Below, piece by piece: positions 37,090 through 47,072 of a stretch of 64,000 nucleotides of DNA. A program made the position numbers and the translations under genes. The stretch is taken from NCBI RefSeq assembly GCF_946151065.1, contig NZ_CAMGZA010000001.1, positions 1,054,001 through 1,118,000 of the forward strand, written 5' to 3'. This DNA comes from Microbacterium sp. Marseille-Q6965. GTDB taxonomy: Bacteria; Actinomycetota; Actinomycetes; Actinomycetales; Microbacteriaceae. The notes under the pieces were generated by a model. It had not been told where the DNA came from and searched no databases. It was given only the letters and a program-made list of their open reading frames with translations. The first letter of the stretch is position 1. Each line of letters begins with the position of its first letter.

Positions 37090-39621
37090 TCAGGCCGGCT
37101 GGCCGTTGGACGGATCGTGGATGATCGGGATCGCGCTGGTCACCACGGGGACGGTCTCGTCGTGGCCCGCCGGCAGCACCGGGTCGAGCGTCGTGCCGTC
37201 CTCGCGACGCAGCTCCGAGAACTTCTTGAGCGTGGGCCGGCCGGGCCGCACGGGCCCCTGGTCGTCGAGCGGCACATCGACGCTCTCGCCCACCGCGACC
37301 GTGTACCGACTGCCCCGCACGCTGAAGGTGACGGGCTCGCCGGTCTCCACCTCGGCGCGCAGACTGTCCTGACGCACCGCCACCCGCAACCGCGATCCCT
37401 TCCAGGTCAGGGGGAACGACAGCTCCGGCCAATCCGCGGGCAGCCGGGGGTCGAAACTCAGCTCGCCGTAGTGGTCGCGCATGCCGCCGAACCCGCTCAC
37501 GAGCGCCGTCCAGACACCGCCTGCCGACGCCACGTGCACGCCGTCCGAGGCGTTGTGGTGCAGGTCGGCGAGATCGACGAAGAGCGCGTGCTCAAAGTAC
37601 TCGTAGGCGAGATCTCGGTACCCGACCTCGGCGGCGAGGATCGACTGCACGACCGCGGACAGCGTCGAGTCGCCGGTCGTCAGCGGGTCGTAGTACTCGA
37701 AGTCCGCGAGCTTCTGCTCGGGCGAGAAGTGGTTGCCCTGCAGGAACAGCGCCAGCACCACATCGGCCTGCTTCAGCACCTGGAAGCGGTAGATCACCAG
37801 CGGGTGGAAGTGCAGCAGCAGCGGCCGCTGCGACGCGGGCGTGTGCTCGAGGTCCCACACCTCACGCTGCAGGAACAGCGAGTCCTGCGGGTGGATGCCG
37901 AACGCCTCGTTGAAGGGGATCACCATCGCGTCGGCGGCGCGCTCCCAGGCCTCCGGCTCCCCCGGATCCAGGTTCACCCGATCCACGAGGCCGCGGTACG
38001 CGTCGGGCGCCATGGCGGCCAGATCGCGCACCACCCGGGCGGCGGCGCGCAGATTGAACCGCGCCATGACGTTCGTGTAGAGGTTGTCGTTGACGACGGT
38101 GGTGTACTCGTCCGGTCCCGTGACGCCGTGGATGTGGAAGGTCTCGTCGCCCTCGGAGACGCGCCAGAATCCGAGGGTCGCCCACAGGCGCGCGGTCTCG
38201 ACCAGCACGTCCACGCCCTCCCTGGCCATGAACTCCAGGTCCTCCGTCGCGCGCACGTACTTGGCGAACGCGTAACTGACGTCGGCGTTGATGTGGTACT
38301 GCGCGGTGCCGGCGGCATAGTAGGCCGACGCCTCCTCGCCGTTGATCGTGCGCCAGGGGAACAGCGCTCCCGCCTCGTTCAGCTGCGCCGCGCGCTTCCG
38401 CGCGGCCGGCAGCATCATCGTGCGCATCCGCAGCGCGTTGCGCGCCCACAGCGGCGTCGTGTACGTGAGGAAGGGGAGCACGTAGATCTCGGTGTCCCAG
38501 AAGTAGTGGCCGCTGTATCCGGACCCCGTGAGCCCCTTGGCCGGCACGCCCCACCCGTCGGCGCGGGCCGCGGCCTGCGCCACCTGGAACAGGCACCACC
38601 GGATGGCCTGCTGCAGGTGGTCGTGGCCGGCCACGCGCACGTCCGAGCGCTCCCAGAACGCGTCCATGAACGCGCGCTGCTTGCGCTGCACCTCGGCGTA
38701 GCCCTGGTGCCCCACCCGGTCCAGGGTGCGCCGGCAGCGGTCGATGAGCTCGCGCGGGGGCACGCCCCGCGAGGTGTGATATGCGGCGAGCTTCGTCACG
38801 GTGATCGGCACGCCCGCCTTGGCGTCGACGCGGTACACCGTCTTGGCGATGTCCGGCTCGACCTGGCCGCGGCGCGTGTAGGCGTTCTCGGTCTCGATGG
38901 TGTGGTCGGCCACGAGCCCCAGCGTCATGCCCGAGTTGGCGACGCGGTAGGACAGCGCCGAGCGCTCGCCGTCCTGCCAGTACTCCTGCGGCAGCAGCAC
39001 GCGGTCGTTGATCTGCTCGGCCTTGCGCGGGTCGAAGCCCCTGCCCCCCGTCGTCGCGACGGGAGCGGTGCCGCCGTAGACGTCCTCCCCGTCCTGCCGG
39101 TTGATGAGCTGGCAGCTGATCGTCACGGGCGCGTCCGCGTTGAGAACCGTCACGGTGAGGCGCTGCGCGACGAGATGCCGCTCGTCGAACGACACGATCC
39201 GCTCACTGTCGATCACGACCTGTTTGCCGGAGGGCGTGACCCACGTGATGTGTCGGCGGCAGGCGCCGTCGCGGAAGTCGAGGGAACGCTCGTACTCGCG
39301 CACGTCGGCGATGTCGAGGGCCAGCGGCTCGTCGTCCACGTACACCCGCATCACCTTGGCGTCGGGCACGTTGACGATGGTCTGCCCGACCTCCGCGAAG
39401 CCGTACGCCTGCTCGGCGTGACGGATCGGCCACGTCTCGTGGAAGCCGTTGATGAAGGTGCCGTGCTCGGCACCGTGGCGACCCTCGGGGTGGTTGCCGC
39501 GCAGGCCGATGTAGCCGTTCCCGACCGCGAAGACGGTCTCGGTCAGGCCCGTGTCCTCGCCGGAGAAACGGGTCTCCACGAGGCGCCAGGGGTCGACGGG
39601 GAAGCGGTCGCGGTCGATCAT
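37090..39621 (-). CDS. glycoside hydrolase family 65 protein (disaccharide phosphorylase)
   Basis: 843 aa. Family 65 phosphorylases cleave alpha-linked glucose disaccharides such as maltose, trehalose or kojibiose with phosphate, giving beta-glucose-1-phosphate. The N-terminal super-sandwich starts ETVFAVGNGYIGLRGNHPEG; the (alpha/alpha)6 barrel contains the general-acid Glu in GVTGPDEYT and the phosphate-binding KQADVVLALFLQGNHF. ATG 39621 has AGGA upstream. The next gene upstream is a beta-phosphoglucomutase, the usual partner that turns beta-G1P into G6P. The exact disaccharide is not decided by sequence. Confidence 0.93.
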   Translation of the reverse strand: MIDRDRFPVDPWRLVETRFSGEDTGLTETVFAVGNGYIGLRGNHPEGRHGAEHGTFINGFHETWPIRHAEQAYGFAEVGQTIVNVPDAKVMRVYVDDEPLALDIADVREYERSLDFRDGACRRHITWVTPSGKQVVIDSERIVSFDERHLVAQRLTVTVLNADAPVTISCQLINRQDGEDVYGGTAPVATTGGRGFDPRKAEQINDRVLLPQEYWQDGERSALSYRVANSGMTLGLVADHTIETENAYTRRGQVEPDIAKTVYRVDAKAGVPITVTKLAAYHTSRGVPPRELIDRCRRTLDRVGHQGYAEVQRKQRAFMDAFWERSDVRVAGHDHLQQAIRWCLFQVAQAAARADGWGVPAKGLTGSGYSGHYFWDTEIYVLPFLTYTTPLWARNALRMRTMMLPAARKRAAQLNEAGALFPWRTINGEEASAYYAAGTAQYHINADVSYAFAKYVRATEDLEFMAREGVDVLVETARLWATLGFWRVSEGDETFHIHGVTGPDEYTTVVNDNLYTNVMARFNLRAAARVVRDLAAMAPDAYRGLVDRVNLDPGEPEAWERAADAMVIPFNEAFGIHPQDSLFLQREVWDLEHTPASQRPLLLHFHPLVIYRFQVLKQADVVLALFLQGNHFSPEQKLADFEYYDPLTTGDSTLSAVVQSILAAEVGYRDLAYEYFEHALFVDLADLHHNASDGVHVASAGGVWTALVSGFGGMRDHYGELSFDPRLPADWPELSFPLTWKGSRLRVAVRQDSLRAEVETGEPVTFSVRGSRYTVAVGESVDVPLDDQGPVRPGRPTLKKFSELRREDGTTLDPVLPAGHDETVPVVTSAIPIIHDPSNGQPA

Positions 39622-39680
39622 GTGTGTGATCCTGCTCCGAATAGGGTGTCGAGGTGCGGGAGGTCTGAAGGGACGCGGTT

Positions 39681-40406
39681 TCAGCGCGACGGCGTCGCCA
39701 GCTCGGCGAGGTCGGCGACGACCAGGTGGGCTCCGGCGGCGCGAAGCGCGTCGGCGCCGGCCCCGCGGTCCACGCCGACGACGAGCCCGAATCCGCCGGC
39801 GGTGGCCGACTCGACGCCCGAGATGGCGTCCTCGACCGCGGCGGCGCGCGCCGGCTCGACGCCGAGCATCCGCGCCCCCTCGAGGAAGACGTCGGGCGCC
39901 GGCTTCGACGGCAGGTGCTCTCGCTCGGCGATCATGCCGTCCATGATCACGGGGAAGCGATCGATCACGCCGGCGGCCTCGAGCACGTCGCGCGCGTTCT
40001 TGGAGCTCGAGACGATCGCGACGGGCGTGCCCGCGGCGGCGAGCAGGTCGAGCAACGCGACGGAGCCGGGATAGGGACGGATGCCCTCCTCGGCCAGCAC
40101 GCGGGCGAAGACGGCGTTCTTGCGGTTGCCCACGCCGCACACCGTGTCGGCCTCCGCGGGGTCGGAGGGATCGCCCCACGGCAGCTCGACGTCGCGACTG
40201 CGCAGCACGGACGCGACGCCGTCGTACCGCTTCTTGCCGTCGAGGTGGTCGAAGTAGTCGGCGTCGGTATAGGGCGGTTCGACGCCCCACTGGGCGAACA
40301 GCTCCTCGAACATCGCCCGCCAGGCGTGCATGTGCACCTCGGCGGTCGGGGTGATCACTCCGTCGAGGTCGAAGAGCACGGCGTCGTACGCCGTCAGGTC
40401 GGGCAT
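39681..40406 (-). CDS. beta-phosphoglucomutase family HAD hydrolase
   Basis: 241 aa. HAD superfamily: the nucleophile/acid pair is in FDLDGVITPTAEVH, motif II in VSSSKN, Lys in SKPAPDVFLEGA, and motif IV in AVEDAISGVESA. Within the family the cap domain fits beta-phosphoglucomutase, converting beta-G1P from the GH65 phosphorylase to G6P. ATG 40406 is used; a GTG at 40415 would overlap the ackA stop by 4 nt (GTGA) and is equally possible. Order on the mRNA: pta, ackA, mutase, phosphorylase. Confidence 0.87.
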   Translation of the reverse strand: MPDLTAYDAVLFDLDGVITPTAEVHMHAWRAMFEELFAQWGVEPPYTDADYFDHLDGKKRYDGVASVLRSRDVELPWGDPSDPAEADTVCGVGNRKNAVFARVLAEEGIRPYPGSVALLDLLAAAGTPVAIVSSSKNARDVLEAAGVIDRFPVIMDGMIAEREHLPSKPAPDVFLEGARMLGVEPARAAAVEDAISGVESATAGGFGLVVGVDRGAGADALRAAGAHLVVADLAELATPSR

Positions 40407-40411
40407 CGCGC

Positions 40412-41683
40412 TCACGCCGACAGCGTAGTCGGGTCGGCTGAATCCGGACCGCACACGGCGAGCGTCTGTCGCGCGATCTCGAGCTCCTCGTCCGTGGGCA
40501 CCACGAGCACGGTCACGGCGGAATCGTCGGACGAGATGCGTGACACCTGCCCGCGGCGCACGGCGCGGTTGCGCGCGGGATCCACCCGCACCCCGGCGAA
40601 GCCGAGCGTCGCGAGCGCGGCCTCGCGCACCTCGGCGTTGTTCTCGCCGACCCCGGCGGTGAACGAGATGGCGTCGGCGCCCCCCAGCTGGGCGAGGTAC
40701 GAGCCCGCATAGGCGCGCAACCGGTGCACGTACACGTCGAACGCGAGCCGCGCGTCCTCGTCGCCCGCCGCTCGGCGCTGCGCCAGATCCCGCATGTCCG
40801 AGACGCCCGCGAGGCCGCGCACGCCGCTGCGCTTGTTGAGAAGGTCGTCGAGGGCGTCGACGTCCATGCCCGCGCGCCGCTGCAGCTGCAGCAGCACGGC
40901 GGGATCGAGGTCTCCCGATCGCGTGCCCATCACGAGGCCCTCGAGCGGGGTGAAGCCCATCGACGTCTCCACCGATCGGCCGCCGTCGATCGCCGTCACC
41001 GAGGCTCCGTTGCCGAGGTGGAACACGATCTGCCGCAGCTCGCCGATGTCGCGGCCGAGGTGTTCGGCGACCTTGGCGCTGACGTACTGGTGGCTGGTGC
41101 CGTGGAACCCGTAGCGGCGGATGCGGTGGCGCGCTGCCAGTTCGCGGTCGATCGCGTAGGTGTACGCCGCGGGCGGCAGCGTCTGATGGAACGCGGTGTC
41201 GAAGACCGCGACGTGCGGGATGTCGCGGAAGGCGCGGCGCGCGGCGCGGATGCCCTGCAGCGCCCCGGGGTTGTGCAGCGGGGCGAGCACCGAGAGGTCG
41301 TCGATGTTGATCTCGACGAGGTCGGTCACGATCGTCGCCTCGAAGAAGCGCGCGCCGCCGTGCACCACGCGGTGCCCCACGGCGACGGGCGCGTGCGCGG
41401 TGAGGGACGGGCCGTGCTCCTCGAAGGCGTCGAGCATCACGCGGAAGCCCGCGGTGTGGTCGGGGATCTCGAGCTCGCGCTCGGACTCGATGTCGTGGGC
41501 GGCGACGGAGGGCACTCCCGGCTCGACCGGGAAGAAGACCCGGTGCGTCGCGCGCCCGGCCCCCTCGCCGATCCGCTCCACCAGCCCCGCCGCGAGCCGA
41601 CGGCCCGCACCGTCCGGCCGCACGTCCAGCAGCTGGTACTTGAACGACGACGAGCCGCTGTTGACGACGAGGACGACCGTCAC
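40412..41683 (-). CDS. ackA: acetate kinase
   Basis: 423 aa. Interconverts acetyl phosphate and acetate with ADP/ATP. Signature 1 is VVNSGSSSFKYQLLDV at the N-terminus, signature 2 is VFDTAFHQTLPP, and HLGNGASVTAI is the ATPase-fold phosphate loop. GTG 41683 follows GGGAG by 6 nt and starts 1 nt after the pta stop. Slightly longer than the typical 400 aa. Forms the acetate overflow pathway with pta. Confidence 0.95.
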   Translation of the reverse strand: MTVVLVVNSGSSSFKYQLLDVRPDGAGRRLAAGLVERIGEGAGRATHRVFFPVEPGVPSVAAHDIESERELEIPDHTAGFRVMLDAFEEHGPSLTAHAPVAVGHRVVHGGARFFEATIVTDLVEINIDDLSVLAPLHNPGALQGIRAARRAFRDIPHVAVFDTAFHQTLPPAAYTYAIDRELAARHRIRRYGFHGTSHQYVSAKVAEHLGRDIGELRQIVFHLGNGASVTAIDGGRSVETSMGFTPLEGLVMGTRSGDLDPAVLLQLQRRAGMDVDALDDLLNKRSGVRGLAGVSDMRDLAQRRAAGDEDARLAFDVYVHRLRAYAGSYLAQLGGADAISFTAGVGENNAEVREAALATLGFAGVRVDPARNRAVRRGQVSRISSDDSAVTVLVVPTDEELEIARQTLAVCGPDSADPTTLSA

Positions 41684-41684
41684 G

Positions 41685-43814
41685 TCAGCTCCCGTCGCCC
41701 GCGGCCTCGGCGGCCGCCTGCGCCTGGACCGCGGTGAGGGCGACGGTATTGACGATGTCGCCCACGAGGGCGCCGCGCGACAGGTCGTTGACGGGCTTGT
41801 TGAGGCCCTGCAGCACGGGCCCGATCGCGACCGCCCCGGCCGAGCGCTGCACCGCCTTGTACGTGTTGTTGCCCGTGTTGAGGTCGGGGAAGATGAACAC
41901 CGTCGCGCGGCCCGCGACCGTCGACTCCGGAAGCTTCGCCTTCGCGACGGCCGCGTCGCTGGCTGCGTCGTACTGGATGGGCCCCTCGATCGGAAGCTCG
42001 GGTGCCCGCTCCCGCGCCAGCCTCGTGGCCTCGCGCACCTTGTCGACGTCGGCCCCCGATCCGGACTCCCCGGTCGAGTAGGACAGCATGGCCACGCGCG
42101 GCTCGATGCCGAACTGGTGCGCCGTCGCGGCCGACGAGACGGCGATGTCGGCGAGCTGCTCGCTCGTCGGATCGGGGATGACGGCGCAGTCGCCGTACAC
42201 GAGCACGCGGTCGGCGAGCGCCATGAGGAAGACGCTCGAGACGACGGAGACGCCCGGCTTCGTCTTGATGATCTCGAACGACGGCCGGATGGTGTGGGCG
42301 GTGGTGTGCGCGGCACCCGAGACCATGCCGTCGGCGTAGCCCATGTGCACCATCATGGTGCCGAAGTACGACACGTCCGTGACCGTGTCGGCCGCGCGCT
42401 CGTACGTCATGCCCTTGTGGGACCGCAGACGCGCGTACTCGGCCGCGAACTTGTCGACATAGACGGGGTCGAAGGGGCTCAACACCTCGGCCGCGGAGAT
42501 GTCGAGGCCGAGCTCGATCGCCCGCGCCCGCACCTCGAAGGGCTCGCCGAGGATCGTCAGCTTCGCCACCCCGCGCTCCAGCAGCACGGCCGCAGCGCGC
42601 AGGATGCGGTCGTCGTCGCCCTCGGGCAGCACGATGTGCTTGATGTCCCGGCGCGCGCGCTCGAGGAGGTCGTACTCGAACATCAGCGGGGTGACCACGT
42701 CGGTGCGCGCCACGCCCAGCACGTGCGTCAGCTCGGCGGTGTCGACATTGCGCTCGAACAGCGACAGCGCGCGGTTGTAGCGCTGCGCCGACGAGGCGGC
42801 CAGCCTGCCGCGCGTGTGCATGATCCGCACCGCCGTCGAGTAGGTGTCGCCCTGGCAGCGGATGATCGGGATCGACGAGCCCAATCCCTCGACGAGGTGC
42901 TGCATGGCGTCGGGGATCTCGAACGGGCCGTTCAGCACGATCCCCGCGAGCGACGGGAAGTTCGCGGAGTTGTTGGCGGTGAGCGCCGCCAGCAGCGCGT
43001 CGGTGCGGTCGGCAGGGATGATCACGACGGCGCCCTCGGTGAGCCGCGGCAGCATGTTCGTCATCGACATCGCCGCGACGACCACGCCCAGCGCCTCGCG
43101 GGCCAGCAGCGCCTCGTCACCCTTCACGAGTTCGCCGTCGACGGCGCGCAGCACGTCGCCCATCGTCGGTGCGACGAGCAGGCGGTCCTCCGGGATGGCC
43201 CACACGGGGGCGCCGGGCGTGTGCCGCCGCACGGCGGCCACGATCTGAGCCGCGCGCTCGCCGTCGGCCCGGTTCACGATCGTCGCGGCCAGCTCGGCCT
43301 TGCCGTTGGCCAGCTCCCCGAGAGCCACCGCGGCGTCGTCGCCGATCCGCTCGGGCGCGCGCGCCTCGGTGAAGCCCAGGCTCTCGGGCGTGCCGTGCGC
43401 GTCGCGGCCGCTGAGCACCAGCAGCACCGGGGTGCCGAGGTTGGCGGCGATGCGCGCGTTGTAGCCCAGCTCCGCCGGCGTTCCCACGTCGGTGTAGTCG
43501 CTGCCCAGCACGACCACCGCGTCGCACTTGTCCTCCACCGCGCGGAAACGCTCCACGATCGTGGCGAGCGCGCGGTCCGGGTCGCTGCGCACGTCCTCGT
43601 ACGTGACTCCCACGCACTCGTCGTATTCGAGATCCACCCCGTCGTGGTCGAGCAGCATCTCGAGCACGTAGTCGCGCTCGCGCGTGGAGCGGGCGATGGT
43701 GCGGAAGACGCCGACCTTCGGCGCGACGCGGCTGAGCGCGTCCAGCGTCCCGAGCGCGATCGTCGACTTGCCCGCGTGCCCCTCCGCCGAGGTGATGTAG
43801 ATGCTCCTCGCCAC
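41685..43814 (-). CDS. pta: phosphate acetyltransferase, long (DRTGG-containing) form
   Basis: 709 aa. Converts acetyl-CoA and phosphate to acetyl phosphate. The N-terminal third is the P-loop-like regulatory domain (TSAEGHAGKSTIALG), then a DRTGG domain, then the catalytic PTA domain from about residue 380 (IVLPEGDDDRILRAAAVLLE, YSTGESGSGADVDKV). GTG 43814 is chosen: it begins the P-loop domain at its usual position and lies 7 nt after TAGGGT, a leaderless arrangement. It heads the operon with ackA. Confidence 0.95.
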   Translation of the reverse strand: MARSIYITSAEGHAGKSTIALGTLDALSRVAPKVGVFRTIARSTRERDYVLEMLLDHDGVDLEYDECVGVTYEDVRSDPDRALATIVERFRAVEDKCDAVVVLGSDYTDVGTPAELGYNARIAANLGTPVLLVLSGRDAHGTPESLGFTEARAPERIGDDAAVALGELANGKAELAATIVNRADGERAAQIVAAVRRHTPGAPVWAIPEDRLLVAPTMGDVLRAVDGELVKGDEALLAREALGVVVAAMSMTNMLPRLTEGAVVIIPADRTDALLAALTANNSANFPSLAGIVLNGPFEIPDAMQHLVEGLGSSIPIIRCQGDTYSTAVRIMHTRGRLAASSAQRYNRALSLFERNVDTAELTHVLGVARTDVVTPLMFEYDLLERARRDIKHIVLPEGDDDRILRAAAVLLERGVAKLTILGEPFEVRARAIELGLDISAAEVLSPFDPVYVDKFAAEYARLRSHKGMTYERAADTVTDVSYFGTMMVHMGYADGMVSGAAHTTAHTIRPSFEIIKTKPGVSVVSSVFLMALADRVLVYGDCAVIPDPTSEQLADIAVSSAATAHQFGIEPRVAMLSYSTGESGSGADVDKVREATRLARERAPELPIEGPIQYDAASDAAVAKAKLPESTVAGRATVFIFPDLNTGNNTYKAVQRSAGAVAIGPVLQGLNKPVNDLSRGALVGDIVNTVALTAVQAQAAAEAAGDGS

Positions 43815-43821
43815 GTCATCC

Positions 43822-43827
43822 ACCCTA
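43822..43827 (-). promoter_or_regulatory. -10 element of pta, leaderless type
   Basis: TAGGGT on the minus strand ends 7 nt before the GTG start of pta. Confidence 0.5.
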
Positions 43828-43843
43828 TGCGCGTCGGGGCGGC

Positions 43844-43969
43844 CGGGATACGGCTGTGCGCCCGCTCGCGGGCGTGGAAAGGACGGGATACGGCGCACGC
43901 CGGCCGCCTCACCCTCGGCGCCGGTGCTGAGCGAGACCCGGCGGCGGCATGCGGAACCCGTCGTATCCC
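43844..43969. promoter_or_regulatory. repeated 11-mer in the divergent pta/dedA region
   Basis: CGGGATACGGC occurs at 43844-43854 and again exactly 40 bp later at 43884-43894; an inverted GGGATACG core is at 43962-43969. Three copies in a 187-bp intergenic region suggest binding sites on one face of the helix for a regulator of pta or dedA. Confidence 0.35.
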
Positions 43970-44001
43970 TGCCGTTCACCTGACGCCGACAGAGTGGGCG
44001 C

Positions 44002-44604
44002 GTGACCGATGACTGGCTGGCCGCGATCGGCGCCGATCCCTGGGCGCTGGCGGCGCTGTTCGGGCTGGTCTTCGCCGACTCGTTCCTCGTCGTGATCCCC
44101 GGCGAGATCGCGGTGACCGTGCTCGGGTCGATCGCGGCCGGCAGCGGGGTGCCCCCGCTGTGGGCGGTGATCGCGGTCGCGGCGACCGCCGCCTTCTGCG
44201 GTGACGCCTGCTGCTACCTCCTCGGCCGGCTGCTGCACCCGGAGCGCTGGCGGTTCTTCGCTGACCACCCTCGTTTCCAGCGCGTCCACGAGTGGGCGAA
44301 GACGCGGTTGCGAAGCCATGTGGCCGTTGCGGTCTTCACGGTGAGGTTCATCCCGTTCGCACGGCTGGTCGTCAACGTCACCGCCGGCGCCACGGGCATC
44401 CGGGCCACGCGCTACCTGCCCGTCGCGGCGATCTCGGCCACGCTGTGGGCCGCCTACCAGGCGCTCGTCGGCGCGACCATCGCGACGCTGCTGCCCGGCG
44501 GCACCGTGACCGCCGTCCTCGTCTCGATCGCCGTCGCCCTGCTCCTCGGCTGGGTCACCGACGCGCTCATCGCGCGCCTCGCGCCACGTGCGGGCGGCCG
44601 CTGA
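44002..44604 (+). CDS. DedA/VTT family membrane protein
   Basis: 200 aa starting at GTG. DedA fold: re-entrant and TM segments with FADSFLVVIPGEIAVTVLG, the conserved GR (LLGRLLHPERW), and the signature RFIPFARLVVNVTAGATGI. DedA proteins are envelope lipid transporters (flippase-like, undecaprenyl phosphate or phospholipids). It stands alone, divergent from pta. Confidence 0.9.
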   Translation: MTDDWLAAIGADPWALAALFGLVFADSFLVVIPGEIAVTVLGSIAAGSGVPPLWAVIAVAATAAFCGDACCYLLGRLLHPERWRFFADHPRFQRVHEWAKTRLRSHVAVAVFTVRFIPFARLVVNVTAGATGIRATRYLPVAAISATLWAAYQALVGATIATLLPGGTVTAVLVSIAVALLLGWVTDALIARLAPRAGGR

Positions 44605-44624
44605 CGCTCACGCGGCCCGCGCCG

Positions 44625-44936
44625 TCAGTCCCTCATGGCGCGCTCGACCGCCTCGGCGATCCAGTCGGCGAGCGTGTCGTCGTCGGGGTCGGTCAGGGCG
44701 GCGAAGGGCACCTCGCGCCCGCCGCGCAGATTGAGCCGGTGCGCGCCCTGCTGCAGTGCGACCTCGAGCGCCTCGCCGCCGCCGACGGGGAAGAACACCT
44801 CGTCCCCCGAGACGCCGACCGCCATCCGCCCGTTCACCATAAAGGCGAGCGAGCCCATCATCCGCTTCTCGTCCACGTCGCCCGCGGCCTCGATGATGGC
44901 GCGCACTCGGTCGGCGAGCTCGGCGTTGTAGACCAT
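44625..44936 (-). CDS. TfoX/Sxy N-terminal domain protein
   Basis: 103 aa, only the N-terminal TfoX domain: EKRMMGSLAFMVNGRMAVGV followed by ADWIAEAV near the end. The family was named for competence regulation in gammaproteobacteria; stand-alone N-domains in actinobacteria have no known role. TACGAT lies 6 nt upstream of ATG 44936, a leaderless arrangement. Confidence 0.87.
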   Translation of the reverse strand: MVYNAELADRVRAIIEAAGDVDEKRMMGSLAFMVNGRMAVGVSGDEVFFPVGGGEALEVALQQGAHRLNLRGGREVPFAALTDPDDDTLADWIAEAVERAMRD

Positions 44937-44942
44937 GGGGGG

Positions 44943-44948
44943 ATCGTA
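44943..44948 (-). promoter_or_regulatory. -10 element, leaderless type
   Basis: TACGAT on the minus strand ends 6 nt before the TfoX-domain gene start. Confidence 0.5.
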
Positions 44949-45008
44949 CCGATCGCGCCGGGGCGCGGCACGGGCCGGCGCCGCTCGATGTCGGCGGATG
45001 CTGGCACG

Positions 45009-45815
45009 ATGACGGATATGACAGAGGCAGCGCCGCCCACCGTGGGCATCGTGTTCCGACCCCAGTCCCCGCCCGAGCAGCTGCGCGCCATCGCGCGCGC
45101 GGCCGACGAGGCGGGCACCGCCGAGCTGTGGGTATGGGAGGACTGCTTCCTCGAGGGCGGGTTGACGACGGCGACCGCGGCGCTCGTCTCCACGGAGCGA
45201 CTGCGCGTGGGCATCGGCCTGTTGCCCGTGCCCCTGCGCAACCCCGCGCTGGCGGCGATGGAGGTGGCCACGCTCGAGCGGCTCGCGCCGGGGCGCGTCG
45301 TGGCGGGCTTCGGGCACGGCGTGCTCGAGTGGATGGGTCAGGTGGGCGCGCGCGTGGCCTCACCGCTCACGCTGCTGCGCGAATACGTGACGGCCGTGCG
45401 CGCGCTGCTGGGCGGCGAGACGCTCGATGTCTCCGGCCGCTATGTGTCCCTCTCGGACGTCGCGCTCGGTTGGCCGCCCGCCACCGCTCCCGAGATCACC
45501 GTCGGCGCGGCCCGGCCGAGGACGCTTCGCCTCGCGGGCGAGATCGGCGACAGCGTGCTGCTCGACGCCTTCAACGACGCGGCTGCGGTGCGTGCCGCGC
45601 GTGCCGTGATCGACGAGGGCTGGGCCGCGGCGGGCCGCCCGGGTCGGGCGAGCGTGCGCGTGTTCACCGAGATCGACCCGCGTGGCGGTGGTCTGGATCA
45701 GCGCATCGCCGACCGGATCGGCGAGCTGGCCGACGCCGGCGCCGACGCGATCGCGATCCAGGCGCCGGCCGACGTGCCGGATCCGCGGGCGTTCCTGGAG
45801 TCCCTGCCGGGCTGA
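45009..45815 (+). CDS. LLM class flavin-dependent oxidoreductase
   Basis: 268 aa. Luciferase-like (F420/FMN) TIM-barrel: TVGIVFRPQSPPEQL, AELWVWEDCFLEGG, the loop RVGIGLLPVPLRNPALAAMEV and ERLAPGRVVAGFGHG. In actinobacteria such enzymes usually use F420; the substrate is unknown. ATG 45009 and ATG 45018 are in frame; 45009 is chosen because GATGCT ends 6 nt before it. The SRP RNA gene follows on the opposite strand. Confidence 0.87.
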   Translation: MTDMTEAAPPTVGIVFRPQSPPEQLRAIARAADEAGTAELWVWEDCFLEGGLTTATAALVSTERLRVGIGLLPVPLRNPALAAMEVATLERLAPGRVVAGFGHGVLEWMGQVGARVASPLTLLREYVTAVRALLGGETLDVSGRYVSLSDVALGWPPATAPEITVGAARPRTLRLAGEIGDSVLLDAFNDAAAVRAARAVIDEGWAAAGRPGRASVRVFTEIDPRGGGLDQRIADRIGELADAGADAIAIQAPADVPDPRAFLESLPG

Positions 45816-45831
45816 CGAGCGGCTCGGGCAC

Positions 45832-45928
45832 AAAAAAGACTCTCCGCGTACCCGGCAGAGCCCGGTTACCCTTGCTACGTTTCCGTCCTGGGGGAGTTGG
45901 CCTGGATGCCGTCACGCGGAGAGCTGTC
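45832..45928 (-). ncRNA. ffs: signal recognition particle RNA, small bacterial type
   Basis: On the minus strand the ends pair (AGCTCTCCGCGTGAC with GTACGCGGAGAGTCT). The middle contains the domain IV core CCCAGGACGGAAACGTAGCA, with a GGAA tetraloop and the AGCA of the asymmetric loop bound by Ffh. A run of six T (complement of 45832-45837) ends the gene as an intrinsic terminator. A -10-like TAGACT lies at 45938-45933. The RNA forms SRP with Ffh for co-translational membrane targeting. End positions are estimates. Confidence 0.88.
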
Positions 45929-46064
45929 ACCCAGTCTACCCGACGTGCGCGAGGCGCGATCCGCGGCCGGGCCGTGAGGTGCCCGGGGAACCGCCGCCGT
46001 CCGCCCAGGAGGACATTAGGCTGTGCCCCACAGAGTGGCTCCCCGAACCCGTGAGGGAGGACGC

Positions 46065-47069
<1,005 letters not shown>

Positions 47070-47072
47070 GCC

